Below, piece after piece: positions 55,201 to 64,000 of a DNA stretch of 64,000 nucleotides (position 1 is the stretch's first letter; each line of letters opens with the position of its first letter). The translations under genes were made by a program, and so were the position numbers. The notes below the pieces were generated by a model. It did not search any database, had not been told where the DNA came from, and saw nothing but the letters and a program-made list of their open reading frames with translations. The stretch is taken from positions 20,388,951 through 20,452,950 of the forward strand of contig CM043948.1 in assembly GCA_014529385.2 (NCBI GenBank), given 5' to 3'. Source of the DNA: Adiantum capillus-veneris (Eukaryota > Streptophyta > Polypodiopsida > Polypodiales > Pteridaceae).

Positions 55201-56502
55201 TTCGGGGAGACGCATCACCTTGATCATGTTGTGCTTCTCCTTGTTCAATTGCTTCCTCTGCTTGCTTTTGCTGCTCCGCCGCCTTTTTAGCTTCCCATTT
55301 CGCTTCTTGGGCTTCTCTCAGCTTCAAAGCTTCTGCTTCCTGATACATTTTTCCCATTAATTTTGTGGGGTCTTCGGTTTTTTTCCTGGCATGGTGCTTT
55401 GCTCTTGCCCCTTTGAGTTCAATGGGTACCCACTTTGCCGGGTCCTTGCCTTGTGCTTGGTGGCCATGTTTGTAAGAGTACTTTTCTCTTTCAAATCGGG
55501 CATGTTTTTGTACCGGTTCCTCCTGGTGTGCTGCCACGGATTTTCTCTTCATTTCTTCGATCCGTGCTCTTCTTTCCTTATTATTAGAGCTTTCCTGCTA
55601 TGCCGTTCTGGCGAGCTCTCAACAGACTCTTCATCAGACTTGTATGTTCTCTTGGTAGATCTTGTAGCTCGAGGGGAAGGGTGTGCTGACACTATCCAAG
55701 TGTTCTGATCTGGGTCAGGCGGCAAGTTGTTGGCCATGCCGATAGCATGGTAGGCAATTTTGGTCAGAACCTCTGGTGCTCCCAAGTATGTAATTTTTCC
55801 TTCTTTCTTTGTCCCCCTCAATGTGGACAACACATACTGTGCATGGTCAATTGGTTGCCTGGTCATTGGTTTGAGAACTTGTGTAAAGGTTGTGGCAACT
55901 ACATGATTAGGTGATGTATACCTTGGCAGTCTCTTGGCGAGGAAGTGGAAGTGCTGGTGGTACAATCTCGCGGGCTCTTCCACCTGTTTTTGGATTAGGT
56001 TGGCAAATGTGGCAGCGGCGGTTTCCTTGGTGAAGGTTCCTACCGTCTGTCTATCTCGTGCCCTCATGGTTATTCCTTCTGTTGGCAGTTTGAGTGCTTC
56101 TGCCACTATCTCTTTGGTAATCACCACTACAACTATGTTCCCTTGTTGGTCAAAGATTTGACCGGTTCCATCTTCTTTGATTGTGCTGGAGGAGAGATCA
56201 TAAGCTTTTTGGAAGTCCACTCCACACGGCTCTTGTTCATAAAATTCTCTGAGACCAAGCCTTATGTTGGCTTCTTTGGTCTTTGCAGCGAAATTATGTA
56301 CTTCTTTTGGTAGAAGTTGCAGTTCTACCTGATGTCCTTCTTCGCTCTTGAATCTTCCTGTGAACACTGTGGTGTTATGCTCTTCAAGGTGTTCCTTTGA
56401 CAGGTAGGTCACTTTGGCAGTTTTGACTGAATTGGGATCCAGTTGGTATGGTGGTAGCTCTTGCAGCTTCTCCTTTTTGCGAGGGCTTCTTCTTGGCCCT
56501 CT
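55201..56502 (-). CDS. Gypsy-E ORF3 (env-position ORF), truncated
   Basis: A long open minus frame (56412-55549, 287 codons) has KEIVAEALKLPTEGITMRAR, HFHFLAKRLPRYTSPNHVVA, TTFTQVLKPMTRQPIDHAQY and YLGAPEVLTKIAYHAI, matching Gypsy-D ORF3. A second frame (55552-55201) gives a Lys/Glu/Ala coiled segment (EAQEAKWEAKKAAEQQKQAE) before the Gypsy-D LTR. The frame stays open upstream to about 56570 without an in-frame ATG, and a CAG acceptor-like site lies at 56503. The start codon may therefore be on an upstream exon. Function unknown. Confidence 0.68.
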
Positions 56503-56701
56503 CTGTGGCTTGCATGGCTCCTTTTGAGTGAATAGAGTGTCAAAGTTAGCAAATTTGGCAGATTTTCTTTGAAATGTCCTTCAGTCTGAAATGTTGACAA
56601 ATTTGGTCCAATTTGCTTCAAATCAAGTTTTGAACATGCATAGATGCATAAAAACATTTAAGAACAAAATTATGAAGTCCAAACAAAAAATTGCAACAAA
56701 A

Positions 56702-56723
56702 GTAAATAATCGTGATTATAGTT
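56702..56723. repeat. E-type 22 bp palindrome 1 (decayed)
   Basis: Variant of half-site GTAAATAATCG plus its reverse complement, with several mismatches in the right arm. Confidence 0.75.
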
Positions 56724-57028
56724 GAGTAATTTTAGCGACTTTTTACAAATTTGACATTACAGGCTTGAAGTATATACCAAATAGATTTGACATTACAGGC
56801 TTGAAGTATATACCAAATAGATACTCAGAATGAAATATGGGCTCATTTGGATGCACAGGGTGAAAATGTGCCAGATTTGGGCTTTAGGTCTCTGAATCAG
56901 TAGAGATGTAAAGAAATTTTGAGATTTTGAGCTCCAAATTTGTTCAAACTTGGCTAGTGGGCTTAGGACATCATGTACTTTGGATCAATGATGACAAAGT
57001 TGCAAATTTCTCCCTTTTTGGCCAAAAA

Positions 57029-57050
57029 GTAAATAATTGTGATTATTAAC
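57029..57050. repeat. E-type 22 bp palindrome 2 (imperfect)
   Basis: GTAAATAATTG arm with a partly matching right arm, preceded by TTTTTGGCCAAAAA, the same flank as the D-type palindrome at 47200. Confidence 0.85.
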
Positions 57051-57312
57051 TTTTCTACCAAAATAAACATTTTTTGGTACAACTTGGTTCTATGCATGGT
57101 ATAGACCCTGTGTATGTGATATGAGGTGATTTGGATCAAAAATTGTGGCTCATAACTCAGAAATTGGCTTGCAAGGACTTCTTTGCATTTTTTGGCAATT
57201 TCCCAAGTTATAGTTGATCATTTTGGCTCATACTTGAACTTTGGCATATAATAGGTGTGTACAAGTGATAGGTGAGGTGATGATGCAATTTTCAAGCCAA
57301 AATAGTGCAAAA

Positions 57313-57334
57313 GTAAATAATCGCAATTATTTGC
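57313..57334. repeat. E-type 22 bp palindrome 3
   Basis: GTAAATAATCG left arm and a right arm with two mismatches, exactly 284 bp from palindrome 2. Confidence 0.88.
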
Positions 57335-58716
57335 TACATTCAACATTCTATACACTTGTAAATTTTGACTTAAAACACATTCTATACACCTAAAACAAGT
57401 CCTAAATTGAATTTGGTAAAGTTTGGTCTTGCCGGAAGTTCTTTGTGCTTTGTGGACTCTGAAATCATCGACTTTTGTGATTACACTTCTTGTAGAGTTA
57501 GTTAGTCACTTTTGAGGCTATGGACTTGTCTGAAACATATGCATGAAGCAACTCATCCAATTTTGGCCCATTTGGAGTCAATTTGACCTCGTATGTCAAA
57601 TTTGACGCTTTGTAGCCTTCGAGCCGTTTTCTGCTTTTTGAGGGCTTTTCTTGATTGATTTTACAAAACCAATCACATACATTGTGTATAGACTTCATAG
57701 GTAAGCTGTCTGTGGAGTCAGAATCCAATTCTGGCCTCTGCCAAAAACCTACCTTTTCTACTTGGGATCCCCTCGACCCTTGCCAAATAGTCAACTATTG
57801 ATATAGAAGTGTTCTAATATATTGGGGCATGCTACAGTTCAAATCTCATCCGATTTGGTTGAGCTGACAGGCCGCTATGGTCGATTTTTTGTCGTAGGTC
57901 TTCGTGCACTACTCAAATTCTAGGGTTTTTTCTAGGGGTTTAGACTAGCTTCCGGCCGTACAAAATGGATCATTGATGAGTAAAGAACTTACCCCTCATG
58001 TCTCGTGTGAGACGGCACTGAAAACAGGTGACTGTGGACTCCGAAAAATACACGCGAAGAGGTCGAAAGGCTCTCTCTCCAAAGGCAACAAGTGAAAATG
58101 AGGTGATTTTGGCCTACGTTGGGTATCTATATTTCGGACTTCCCGAACCAACTTTTCCCAGATTCCCTTGTTAGTCTTACTAGGCCGTGAAATCTATGTT
58201 AGACTCAAAAATTTCCCTAATCGGATTCTTGTAGCTCATTCTGCAAGAATTCTGCAAAAGTAGGTCTGGCCGCCTAATTTAGGCTTCCCATTTCCATCTG
58301 CCGATTTGATTGAACTTTTTTTGTGCTTGTCTGCCTTGTCTTTTTTATCATCACCGTGTCTTCAGTTTTTCCATCTGAGCTCCTTTGCTATTTATTATTA
58401 ATTTTTTACCTGTTTATTAAAAAACTCAAAGAAATTAACAAAATACACTAAAAAAGCAAAGTGAAAATTCAATAATTTTAAGAAAATCCATTGAAAAACA
58501 GAACTTTATTGTTTTTTATTGGATTTCTCCATTTTTAAGTCTCAATATCAAGAAAAATGATTAAAAATAACCAAAAAGGACTATTTTCTATGATTTTCTG
58601 ATAGTATATACACTATTTACACTCATCAGGGAGATATTATCAATTAAATTTTCCTTGTTGATGATCTATAAGGGCATTGTTAGGTAATTTTGCAAAAAAT
58701 CACACGTTAACATCAA

Positions 58717-58735
58717 ACTTTTTCCTCCCTCTTCA
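58717..58735 (-). promoter_or_regulatory. Internal polypurine-like tract in Gypsy-E
   Basis: TGAAGAGGGAGGAAAAAGT on the minus strand, between the IWVPK region and the intron-like segment, the position of the Gypsy-D tract at 45309. Confidence 0.5.
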
Positions 58736-58754
58736 ACCATTGCCCTTAATTTAC

Positions 58755-59541
58755 TTAGTACTCTTCCACCCCTCCTAGATGGCGTACTCCGAGACGACTG
58801 TGTGCATGGGTTGAACAATCGTGTCTATGCATAGCCTTGGTTGGCTCTACCATGCTTTGAAGATCAATGTAGTTCAAACCATTATGTTGTGCAAGAGGTG
58901 GGTCTTGAGTGATTAACTCAAGGGTTTCTAATGTCGAGGCTTGTTGATGCTGTCTTCCAAAGAGAAAATCTTGTAGCATGTGTGCTCTTTGCTTGATTGT
59001 GCCATTAGGATGCTTTAGCACGCTGATTTCCTGAGCTTTTGGTATCAACAATGACCATTGTCGAGCTTTTATCCGCCATTGGTATCTTGGTTTGGCTTGG
59101 TCAGAATGGTGTGGTTGAGGTTTCTGATACTTAACTCTCCACTGCTTGATTGGTTTTCCAATTTGTGGAGAAGATAAGTGCTCCTTTTTGTTCCAAATCC
59201 ATTTCATGTTAGGTTCCTTGCTCGAAGATAGTCGTCTCTCTGTTTTGATCCTTGGAACCGTCTTTGGTATTTGGGCACCCAGATTTGAATCGGCTTGTTC
59301 TTAAGCTGTGCTTTTGATACCCAAATTTGCATGACTCCTTGCATGCTACTTGTAGCATTTTCTTGTCGATAGGATGGAGAAGATTGTTTACTTCGTGGTT
59401 TTTTCTACTGGTAATTACCTTTCCATTCCTCCTTGCTTGGTGCAATTGGAGCAATGAGCTATCCTCCTTTAGGTGATAGCTTGAGCTAATTTGTATTCCA
59501 ATCTGGTACTGCCTTGTATGTCCACATCTAGGGAATTCCAA
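58755..59541 (-). pseudogene. Gypsy-E IWVPK repeat region
   Basis: The minus strand after PR2 contains QIWVSK and, 42 nucleotides on, QIWVPK (59271-59332), then basic, Gln/Ser-rich sequence with stops. It corresponds to 44560-45287 of Gypsy-D. Confidence 0.6.
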
Positions 59542-59854
59542 GAATCATTGTCTCATTCATGTGTTCATCTAGTAGGCATACAAATCGATGAGGAAATGAA
59601 CATCCATGTACTATCACATTTAAGTTGACTACTCCCAATGTTGGTGTTGGGTTCTTGTTGCATCCTTTGATAGTCACTATTCCTGCTGCCAATGACTGAC
59701 TTGTTGCTTTCTTGTACGTGGAATAACTGACTCCATTTACTCTAGCTCCTGTATCGACCAAAGCATTTGTGCTATGATTATTGAGTTGTACTTTGATGCA
59801 AAGGTCCATTCCATCTAACCATTCATCATCTGTTGACAGTGCATCTTTCTGCAA
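59528..59854 (-). CDS. Gypsy-E PR2: second retropepsin-like domain, active motif intact
   Basis: 108 codons: DLCIKVQLNNHSTNALVDTG, then ARVNGVSYSTYKK, GVVNLNVIVHGCSFPHRF and MNETMILGIP. The A-L-V-D-T-G motif and the terminal I-L-G match the retropepsin pattern. It follows the integrase C-terminal module (59990-60230) in element order, not gag. In Gypsy-D the same domain is fused in frame to integrase. Confidence 0.75.
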   Translation of the reverse strand: MQKDALSTDDEWLDGMDLCIKVQLNNHSTNALVDTGARVNGVSYSTYKKATSQSLAAGIVTIKGCNKNPTPTLGVVNLNVIVHGCSFPHRFVCLLDEHMNETMILGIP

Positions 59855-59869
59855 TTTCCATTGTCGGTC

Positions 59870-60839
59870 ATCTATTTCCAGTGTGTTGATGGGAATAGGT
59901 ATTTGTTGATTCTTGAGAGCAGATTTTCTTTTGAGTACCCTAAGCTGAGCTTCCTCTTGGGCTTCATCAATAACCTGCTGTCATTTTATCTTTCTTTGCT
60001 TGGTTGCATGCATTCTTTCTAGCAATTCATTGGTTACTGGCAAATTGTACTTCTTTAAATGACATCCACTAATCCAATTAGCCATTGGTTCACCATCTAG
60101 GGTGGACAACATAACTACTCTACTTGGAGATACATATTCAATGATAAACAGTCCATTTCCCTTTTTCTTAAATTTTGGAATGTGTTGCTTAAGGGAATAG
60201 ACTAAAACTGAGTCCCCCTTTCTGAAGATTTTTGTAATTAGATGGGAATCATTTAAGCAGATACTCGATTATCTCATCAAGGAAATGAGTTCCCCTATCA
60301 CTGACAATTTCTATTGGCAGTCCATATCTTGTGAACACATACTCAAATAAGAATGCGGCAGTGGTTTTGGCATTATTCTTTTGAGTTGCTTTAGCCTCGG
60401 CCTACTTAGTCAAATAATCCATATCTACAATAATATATTGAGCTTGGGTTCTATAATCAGATGGCTATATTGGCCCAACAAAGTCTATACCCCGATTTAT
60501 GAAAGCTCTAGATCCCATCATTGGTCTTAAGGGCATGCTATCTACTCGTATTGGTATTTTTTGCTCGTTGACAAGCATCACATCTTCAAAAATATTCTTT
60601 GGCATCTGTAGAAGTGTTGGCCACCATATGCCTGCCATTAAGATTTCTTTTGTGATGGTCTCACTAGAAAAGTGACCTCCAGCTAATCTAGCATGTGCTT
60701 GTTCTATAATCAGAATATATTCGTCTTCATTTTCACAAAGACGCAAATATTGATCTTTACCTCTCCGATACAATTGGTTTCCAACAAGAGCATAGTCTCT
60801 TGCTTCAGTTTCAATTGCTCTTTGACGACGTTTACTCAT
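59870..60839 (-). pseudogene. Gypsy-E integrase (second zinc module, core with deletion, C-terminal domain)
   Basis: The minus frame from 60839 has RRQRAIETEARDYALVGNQL and EQAHARLAGGHFSSETITKE, then RAFINRGIDFVGPI (first Asp), and after breaks IVSDRGTHFLDEIIEYLL (second Asp). The next roughly 120 residues, including the catalytic Glu, are deleted at about 60245. The C-terminal module follows: KGDSVLVYSLKQH, YVSPSRVVMLSTLDGE, NWISGCHLKKYNLPV. Confidence 0.82.
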
Positions 60840-61145
60840 ATCCTCAGGAAATGTTCGGCTCGATAATTAAGTAACGAGATAGTTACTCCACTTAGGAAAA
60901 GGTGACATTTGAAACAATGTTACATGAGGTGTGGGTGTCTGTTTTTGACATTGAGGACAATCCTTTACAAAAGAGCGAACATCACTCCTCATAGCTGGCC
61001 AAAATACTCCAAGTCGCAAGATCCTTTGCATAGTTTGGTCTTCCGCAAAGTGAAGTACTACTAAGGTAATATGTGCTTAACTTAGGTATTGGGTTTTCTC
61101 TTCAGGATTAATGCATACGAGCAATATTCCATCTCGGTTTCTTTT
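60840..61145 (-). pseudogene. Gypsy-E first integrase zinc module
   Basis: The minus strand reads HITLVVLHFAEDQTMQRILR, LGVFWPAMRSDVRSFVKDCPQC, then FPKWSNYLVT and RTFPED, joining the second module. The H-H-C-C spacing is intact, with two stops around it. It is equivalent to the Copia-2-split module of Gypsy-D. Confidence 0.75.
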
Positions 61146-62530
61146 TTATAGCCTACCAGCTAGTAATTGATATATAGCCGATTGCTCGATTAATCTGATT
61201 GTAATAGGAAGTGGTATTTGTGAATCCAATTGAGCTATGGCCATCAATGATACCATATTTTCCAACCATTGAGGTATCATTTCCATGGAGAACGGATAAG
61301 TATCTAGTAGATCATCGTTTACTCCTTTAGGTCGTTCTCCTGAAACAATCCTAGACAAATGATCTGCTCATTCATGAGTAGTGTCCTTTTTCACAACTAC
61401 AATGAAATCAAATTCCAAAATAATGATGAACCATCTCACTATTCTTTCTGTGCTGCATGGCTTGTTGACCAAGTACAATAAGGCTTGGTGGTCCACAAAG
61501 AAGACAAATTTGTTTGCTAATAAGTAATGTCTATACTTTTTTACGGCATAGATCATTCCTAATCCTTCCCTTTCTGTGGTGGTGTAATTCTTTTCCGCCA
61601 TGTTCAACTGTCGGCTAGCATAAGAAATAGGAAAATCAATTTTCCCGTCTCCTAGTTGTAGTTGAGCTAGTATACACCCTATGGCAAACTTGGAAGTATC
61701 TACATGTATGTGGAATATCTTATTCCAATCTGGTGCTTTCAATATTGGAGTTGAAGTGAGAGCTTGCTTAAGCTTCATGAAGGATTCTTCACACACCTCA
61801 GTCCATTCAAAGTGTGTAATCAAGCTATACATGGGTTTTGCAATTATAGCGTACATGTAAATGAATCCTCTATAATATCCACAATGTCCCATGAAGGCTT
61901 GAACCTCCTTGACTATTTTTTGTCTAGGCAAATCAACAATAACATGAATTTTATCCATATCAGTAGCTATGCCATTTTTAGACACTATATGTCCAAGAAT
62001 TTTTCATTGTCTACCCATGAATGTGCACTTTTCAGAATTTAAGCAAATCCTATAAAGTCTACAATTTTCAAATACATTTTTGAGATGTTCAAAATGATCA
62101 GACCGGATTGATGAATGTACGCATAGATCATCCATATATATTTCCAATAATTTCCTAAGATATTCTTTAAAATCGTGGCTCATCAATCTTTGGAAGGTGG
62201 CAGGAGCATTAGTTAACCCAAAAGGCATAACTTGATAGGCAAAAATACCCCATTTTGTTGCAAAAGCAGTTTTATGCTGATCTTTTGGATCAACCAAAAA
62301 TTGATGTATCCTGAAATCCATCTAAGAAGCTGTAAGCTTCTTTCTTGTAACTCGTTCTAAAACATGCTCAGTGATTGGAAGAGGAAAGTTGTCTCGAATG
62401 GTAGCTGCATTCACTTTCTTGAGGTTGACACATACCCGTAACTTTCCATTCTTGGGTACTACCACAATTGGAAACACCCAATCCCTGTGTTCAATTTCAT
62501 AAATGAATTCAGCTTCAAAATTGATTTGTG
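61146..62530 (-). pseudogene. Gypsy-E reverse transcriptase and RNase H
   Basis: From about 62520 the minus strand reads EAEFIYEIEHRDWVFPIVVV, then KLRVCVNLKKVNAATIRDNF. After a break near 62320 it has MPFGLTNAPATFQRLM and the catalytic IYMDDLCVHS, which is intact here. The thumb (LGHIVSKNGIATDMDKI) and RNase H follow (HVDTSKFAIGCIL, TTTEREGLGMIYAVKK, FVDHQALLYLV). Stops at about 62005 and 61368 interrupt it. The N-terminal RT, protease 1 and gag are missing. Confidence 0.88.
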
Positions 62531-62599
62531 TGGTCTACTTGATATGCTTGACCTTGTGGTATGATCAAATATGAAACATTGTCAATTTTTGAAGCAGAC

Positions 62600-62621
62600 G
62601 TAAATAATCGCGATTATTTAC
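62600..62621. repeat. E-type 22 bp palindrome 4 (perfect)
   Basis: Perfect palindrome: GTAAATAATCG followed by its reverse complement. Confidence 0.95.
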
Positions 62622-62892
62622 TCTAGCTAATTTTTTGCAAGTTTTTGTCCCAACCTTGACACAGGTCTATTAAGCATCTCAACTTAAGGTCTCTAGCCAA
62701 GGTTCATTTAGTTTGGACAATTTTTGGTCTAATGATCATTAGTTTTATGTCCGCAGACTAACTTTGCATATTTGGTCACAATTTTCAATCCAATAATCCA
62801 AATCTTACCAAATTTGGTTTGTGGACTTATTACAACATGATAAAACTAGTTGTACACCAACTTGGTCAAAAAAGTTGAAAAATGGGGCAGAT

Positions 62893-62914
62893 CTAAATAA
62901 TCATGATTATTTAC
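62893..62914. repeat. E-type 22 bp palindrome 5
   Basis: CTAAATAATCA left arm and a TGATTATTTAC right arm; the centre CGCG has become CATG, still self-complementary. The outermost pair no longer matches. It lies 293 bp from palindrome 4. Confidence 0.9.
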
Positions 62915-63171
62915 AACTAGCAAATTTTTGCATTTTTTGGTCAACTGAGCATGTACACATGTCTATCACATCAATATAAGCCTATGAATAAAATTTCATC
63001 AAGTTTGGACTATTTTTTCTCCAGTTTAGTTCTTGAAATTCAGTACAAACTTTAGTTTTTACCTAGTTTTTTGCCAGTTTTGGTGATCCATTTCCAATGT
63101 GCCTTTACAAAAGTTGTTTGTACACATGCAATGAGTCACTGGTATCAACCTAGGTCAAATTTGAGTTGAAA

Positions 63172-63193
63172 GTAAATAATCACGATTATTTAC
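63172..63193. repeat. E-type 22 bp palindrome 6
   Basis: GTAAATAATCA/CGATTATTTAC, with the centre one step from perfect. 279 bp from palindrome 5. Confidence 0.92.
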
Positions 63194-63308
63194 TTCAGGC
63201 TTGAAATGAACCATTTTTTGCACTTTTGTCATGGAGACTCTTTTCATGAGCTATCTTAAGCCTAGGAATCAAATCAAAACTTAATTTGGCCTAAAATGTC
63301 AAGAAAAA

Positions 63309-63319
63309 GTAAATAATCT
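63309..63319. repeat. E-type half palindrome
   Basis: Only the left arm GTAAATAATC is kept. It lies 137 bp from palindrome 6, echoing the 135 bp short interval in Gypsy-D. Confidence 0.7.
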
Positions 63320-64000
63320 GAGTTTTTGCAAACTCTTGAAATTTTCATCTCAAAGTGTCCTTGAGCTTGTCTACTCGTTCTTACAACTTTTAAGCTTACT
63401 CTCCAGTCCGATTGAGTGATTTGGAGTCTTTTCATGCTATTTCTAGCCGTAACCTGAAATTCTGCAACTTCAAATAACAACTCATGACAATGATTCTTTT
63501 GGAGAGAGAAATGTTCTAAAATCCACCTCGGATCTTACTTACCCTACTCTTAGGTTCTCATGCAATGGGGTTGTGGAAAGTGTCCACAACACTCGTTTTC
63601 TTGTTTTCTATGGTTTTTTGAGCATTGATCTTAAGACTTGTCTCATCTATCAATCATTCTCCAAATTCTAATATAGTTCTTCAATCCTACAATCCTAAAG
63701 GCACTTGCAAGTACGATTACTTCCAAGCTACCTCTGCACAGCAAAAGACGATGTGAGCGGGATGAAAAGACACACAGTGCCTCTATAACGACCCGACACA
63801 CACTCTTGGAATGATACACACACACACTATGGGGCACCACTCGGCTTACACAACACACCTGGCCGAGACAGGGAACACAGCTCTGGAATGAGAGGAGAGA
63901 GACTATCCACTTGCCCACTCCACATAGACACACACACACACACACACACCCAAAAAACTCAGCTCAAAAGAGGAGAATTTTTTATTTTTAGATACAAATG

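Larger units (their letters stand above)
56503..57992 (-). other. Predicted intron-like segment of Gypsy-E with palindromes
   Basis: Donor-like GAGG|GTAAGTT on the minus strand at 57992 and acceptor-like GCCACAG ending at 56503. Three copies of a different 22 bp palindrome lie inside. A 36 bp tandem duplication is at 56749-56784 and 56785-56820. No coding is seen apart from a short unassigned ORF at 57498-57794. Confidence 0.45.
55201..62530 (-). mobile_element. Gypsy-E: diverged relative of Gypsy-D, truncated both ends
   Basis: The minus-strand order is RT, RNase H, duplicated zinc module, integrase (internally deleted), PR2, IWVPK region, purine tract, intron-like palindrome segment, ORF3. 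This is the same order as Gypsy-D, with clear but divergent peptide similarity throughout. Its RT begins mid-domain at about 62530 against unrelated-frame sequence, and ORF3 is cut at 55201 by the Gypsy-D LTR. No LTR is visible. Confidence 0.83.
62531..64000 (-). other. Second copy of the D/E-family intron-like segment and upstream leader (E2)
   Basis: Non-coding DNA with four E-type palindromes (62600, 62893, 63172, half-copy 63309). On the minus strand there is a donor-like G|GTAAGTAAG at 63542. The remainder, 63543-64000, has (CA)n at about 63810-63826 and 63927-63949 and no gene I can recognise. It joins the Gypsy-E RT at about 62530, where gag/PR1 should be. Confidence 0.55.

Noticed and set aside
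57498-57794. 98-codon minus ORF in the Gypsy-E intron-like segment
   Set aside because: No similar peptide in Gypsy-D or E2, so not supported as coding.
1-64000. Host genes, tRNA, rRNA, miRNA precursors
   Set aside because: I looked for conserved host protein motifs, tRNA boxes and rRNA blocks and saw none that were not part of an element.

Overview
This 64 kb window is plant nuclear DNA made almost entirely of nested retrotransposons. I found no host protein gene, tRNA, rRNA or CRISPR array. Copia and Gypsy LTR elements, tRNA-iMet-type primer sites, decayed LINEs and long GA/CT/CA microsatellites suggest a large, repeat-rich vascular plant genome. A fern or gymnosperm is plausible, but the species cannot be named from sequence alone.

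Layout. (1) 1-13676: Gypsy-A, minus strand, a Tat-type element with two RNase H domains. Its integrase is split by Copia-1 (1881-7120, plus). (2) 13677-17528: microsatellite-rich DNA with two 5'-truncated LINE copies. (3) 17529-20714: Gypsy-C, minus, chromovirus-like, gag deleted. (4) 20722-28434: Gypsy-B remnant, plus, related to Gypsy-A, with pol deleted so that the PR-RT linker abuts an LTR. That LTR is split by the best-preserved element here, Copia-3 (23049-28274, minus, TSD ATCAT). (5) 28439-31006: an isolated LTR with a TATA box, featureless AT-rich DNA, and a chromovirus integrase/chromodomain fragment (Gypsy-F). (6) 31007-55200: Gypsy-D, plus, a very large element invaded by Copia-2 (37462-42534, TSD ATGCA) and by the internally deleted Copia-4 (49522-52605, TSD GTGGA); it ends in a 782 bp LTR. 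(7) 55201-62530: Gypsy-E, minus, a diverged relative of D whose 3' ORF is cut by the D LTR. (8) 62531-64000: a second copy of the non-coding segment of the D/E family.

The most unusual material is the D/E lineage. Both elements have a tandemly duplicated integrase zinc-binding module, a second retropepsin-like domain after integrase, a repeated IW[IV]PK motif, a polypurine tract in mid-element, an intron-like non-coding segment, and a long extra ORF in the env position. The non-coding segment carries regularly spaced (about 284 bp and half of that) 22 bp palindromes. Their sequence is entirely different in D and E, but the length, the CG|CG centre and the spacing are kept. This combination is the best candidate for something undescribed. 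All reading frames except Copia-3 gag and pol are broken, so the copies are fossils and function must be inferred by comparing copies.
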